From Chitinophagales bacterium (GTDB lineage Bacteria > Bacteroidota > Bacteroidia > Chitinophagales > Saprospiraceae): a DNA stretch of 64,000 nt. The notes under the pieces are model-generated. The model was not told where the DNA came from, did not search any database, and saw nothing but the letters and a program-made list of their open reading frames with translations. Both the position numbers and the translations under genes were made by a program. Every line of letters starts with the position of its first letter. Position 1 is the stretch's first letter. The stretch is from assembly GCA_017303475.1 (NCBI GenBank), contig JAFLBO010000006.1, forward strand, positions 1 through 64,000, read 5' to 3'. Of the stretch, positions 63,296 to 64,000 are shown one piece after another.

Positions 63296-64000
63296 TTAAG
63301 GACAGGCGCAGTGGGCGTCGCTAAGCTGAATGGCATTGAGTTGCAGATTCCCTGCTGGAGCATTTGCCGGAGCGCAAAGGGTAAAAGAACCCTGGGTGTC
63401 TGTAAATGATCTGGTGACGGGTCCTGAAAAACTGCTTTGATAGGTCAGGGTAAATGGTGGCTCTCCGGTAAAATTAGCATCTATGGTGACACAGCCACCC
63501 GGACATAGATCCGGTTCTGCAACTGTAAAATCCACGGTTGGTCGTGCCCACCAAACCACCTCTATGGTATTGGAAAAATCCAGACATGGATCGTTTAGAT
63601 TAACATTTCCACCCATGTTTTCACCAGCCATTGCAGCGATGTAATAAGTAACGCCTGTTTGTAAAATGGCCGGGTCAAAGCTGAATTCCGGAGTATTGCT
63701 GGTTATCAAAATACTTCCAGCAGGATCAGCGGCATTACTATACAAAACATATTGCAGGATAGATGTCGGATTAAGCTGCGGGTTGCTGGAAGGTGGCATG
63801 ACAGCGCTTTCGCCTGCGCACAGTGATAGGGTTTGCTGGGTTAATTGGCCTGCATCCACTGAGCAGTTGAGGCAACAGAAATAAATAGAGAAATCTACGC
63901 CACCAAATACATTGGAACCCGCAATAATCAGGTCTTTAACAGTAATGGTATTGATGATTTCCATGATGGTTATTTGCTGACAGCCTGCGATACAGCCATT
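63296..64000 (-). CDS. Large secreted protein, C-terminal 234 residues (runs off right edge)
   Basis: The frame is open from the right edge to the stop at 63296, so the N-terminus is outside. A Met at 63964 is not a real start because the frame continues upstream ('NGCIAGCQQITIM'). The visible end contains Cys-rich Ig-like units ('LSLCAGESAVMPPSSNP', 'PDLCPGGCVTIDANFTGEPPFTLTY') like those of the left-edge protein. It ends SDAHCACP and lacks the usual T9SS tail. Either the tail is missing or the end is unusual. Confidence 0.75.
   Translation of the reverse strand, partial: NGCIAGCQQITIMEIINTITVKDLIIAGSNVFGGVDFSIYFCCLNCSVDAGQLTQQTLSLCAGESAVMPPSSNPQLNPTSILQYVLYSNAADPAGSILITSNTPEFSFDPAILQTGVTYYIAAMAGENMGGNVNLNDPCLDFSNTIEVVWWARPTVDFTVAEPDLCPGGCVTIDANFTGEPPFTLTYQSSFSGPVTRSFTDTQGSFTLCAPANAPAGNLQLNAIQLSDAHCACP

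Overview
The window is chromosomal DNA of a member of the Bacteroidota, most likely Saprospiraceae or a close relative. Evidence: many very large secreted proteins with Cys-rich Ig/HYR-like repeats and type IX secretion (T9SS) C-terminal sorting domains ending in short 'K.I.V'-type tails; a SusC/SusD pair; split transketolase; and Bacteroidota-type promoters (TTG about 19-21 nt upstream of TAnnTTTG) in front of many genes. Family placement is inference; phylum placement is strong. Both window ends cut through large secreted proteins, each read on the minus strand.

Layout. 1-5.1 kb: 5' part of a giant adhesin-like protein, lptB (LPS export ATPase), a YqeY-like protein, an unassigned conserved 474-aa protein, then a divergent PLP-dependent cystathionine synthase/lyase. 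6.8-15.2 kb: a LVIVD-repeat T9SS protein, a 1038-aa T9SS protein with a possible C25-like region, a subtilisin-like lipoprotein, ruvX, def and a LuxR-type response regulator. 15.6-25.8 kb: a 1474-aa HYR/dockerin-like T9SS protein, two small lipoproteins, meaB, a LolC/E-type permease, a LysM (Kbp-like) protein and an orphan N-terminal transketolase half. 25.8-43.2 kb: a polysaccharide utilisation locus (PUL): AraC regulator, divergent SusC and SusD, a T9SS-exported enzyme-like protein, a five-LamG T9SS protein, a GH130-type glycosidase/phosphorylase, an MFS transporter, and a lipoprotein paralogous to the enzyme-like protein. 43.2-43.7 kb: tRNA-Ala(GGC) followed by three tandem tRNA-derived 109-110 bp units. 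43.7-49.3 kb: secreted proteins. 49.4-56.6 kb: a type I restriction-modification operon hsdM - (kilA-N gene) - hsdS - hsdR. 56.6-64 kb: an SDR oxidoreductase, a porin-like beta-barrel, a large VPS10/BNR-repeat protein, a lipoprotein, and the 3' part of another large secreted protein.

In the PUL, SusC/SusD would bind and import oligosaccharides. The T9SS-borne enzyme-like protein and multi-LamG protein would act outside the cell, the lipoprotein paralogue at a membrane, and the MFS carrier plus GH130 enzyme would handle small mannosides inside. GH130 points to beta-mannoside chemistry. The two paralogues belong to a family I do not recognise, which makes this locus the best candidate for new enzymology here.

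The second striking feature is the intergenic DNA. Many gaps are filled, often exactly from stop codon to start or stop codon, with mirrored arrays of short words (CACTCAAA, AATGACCC, GATGGAC, TTAGTGCC, CGCAGATTTT, CTTGCGA). In several cases one word forms the outer arms and a second word the inner arms of a long hairpin. Some arrays encode the last residues or the stop codon of the neighbouring gene.
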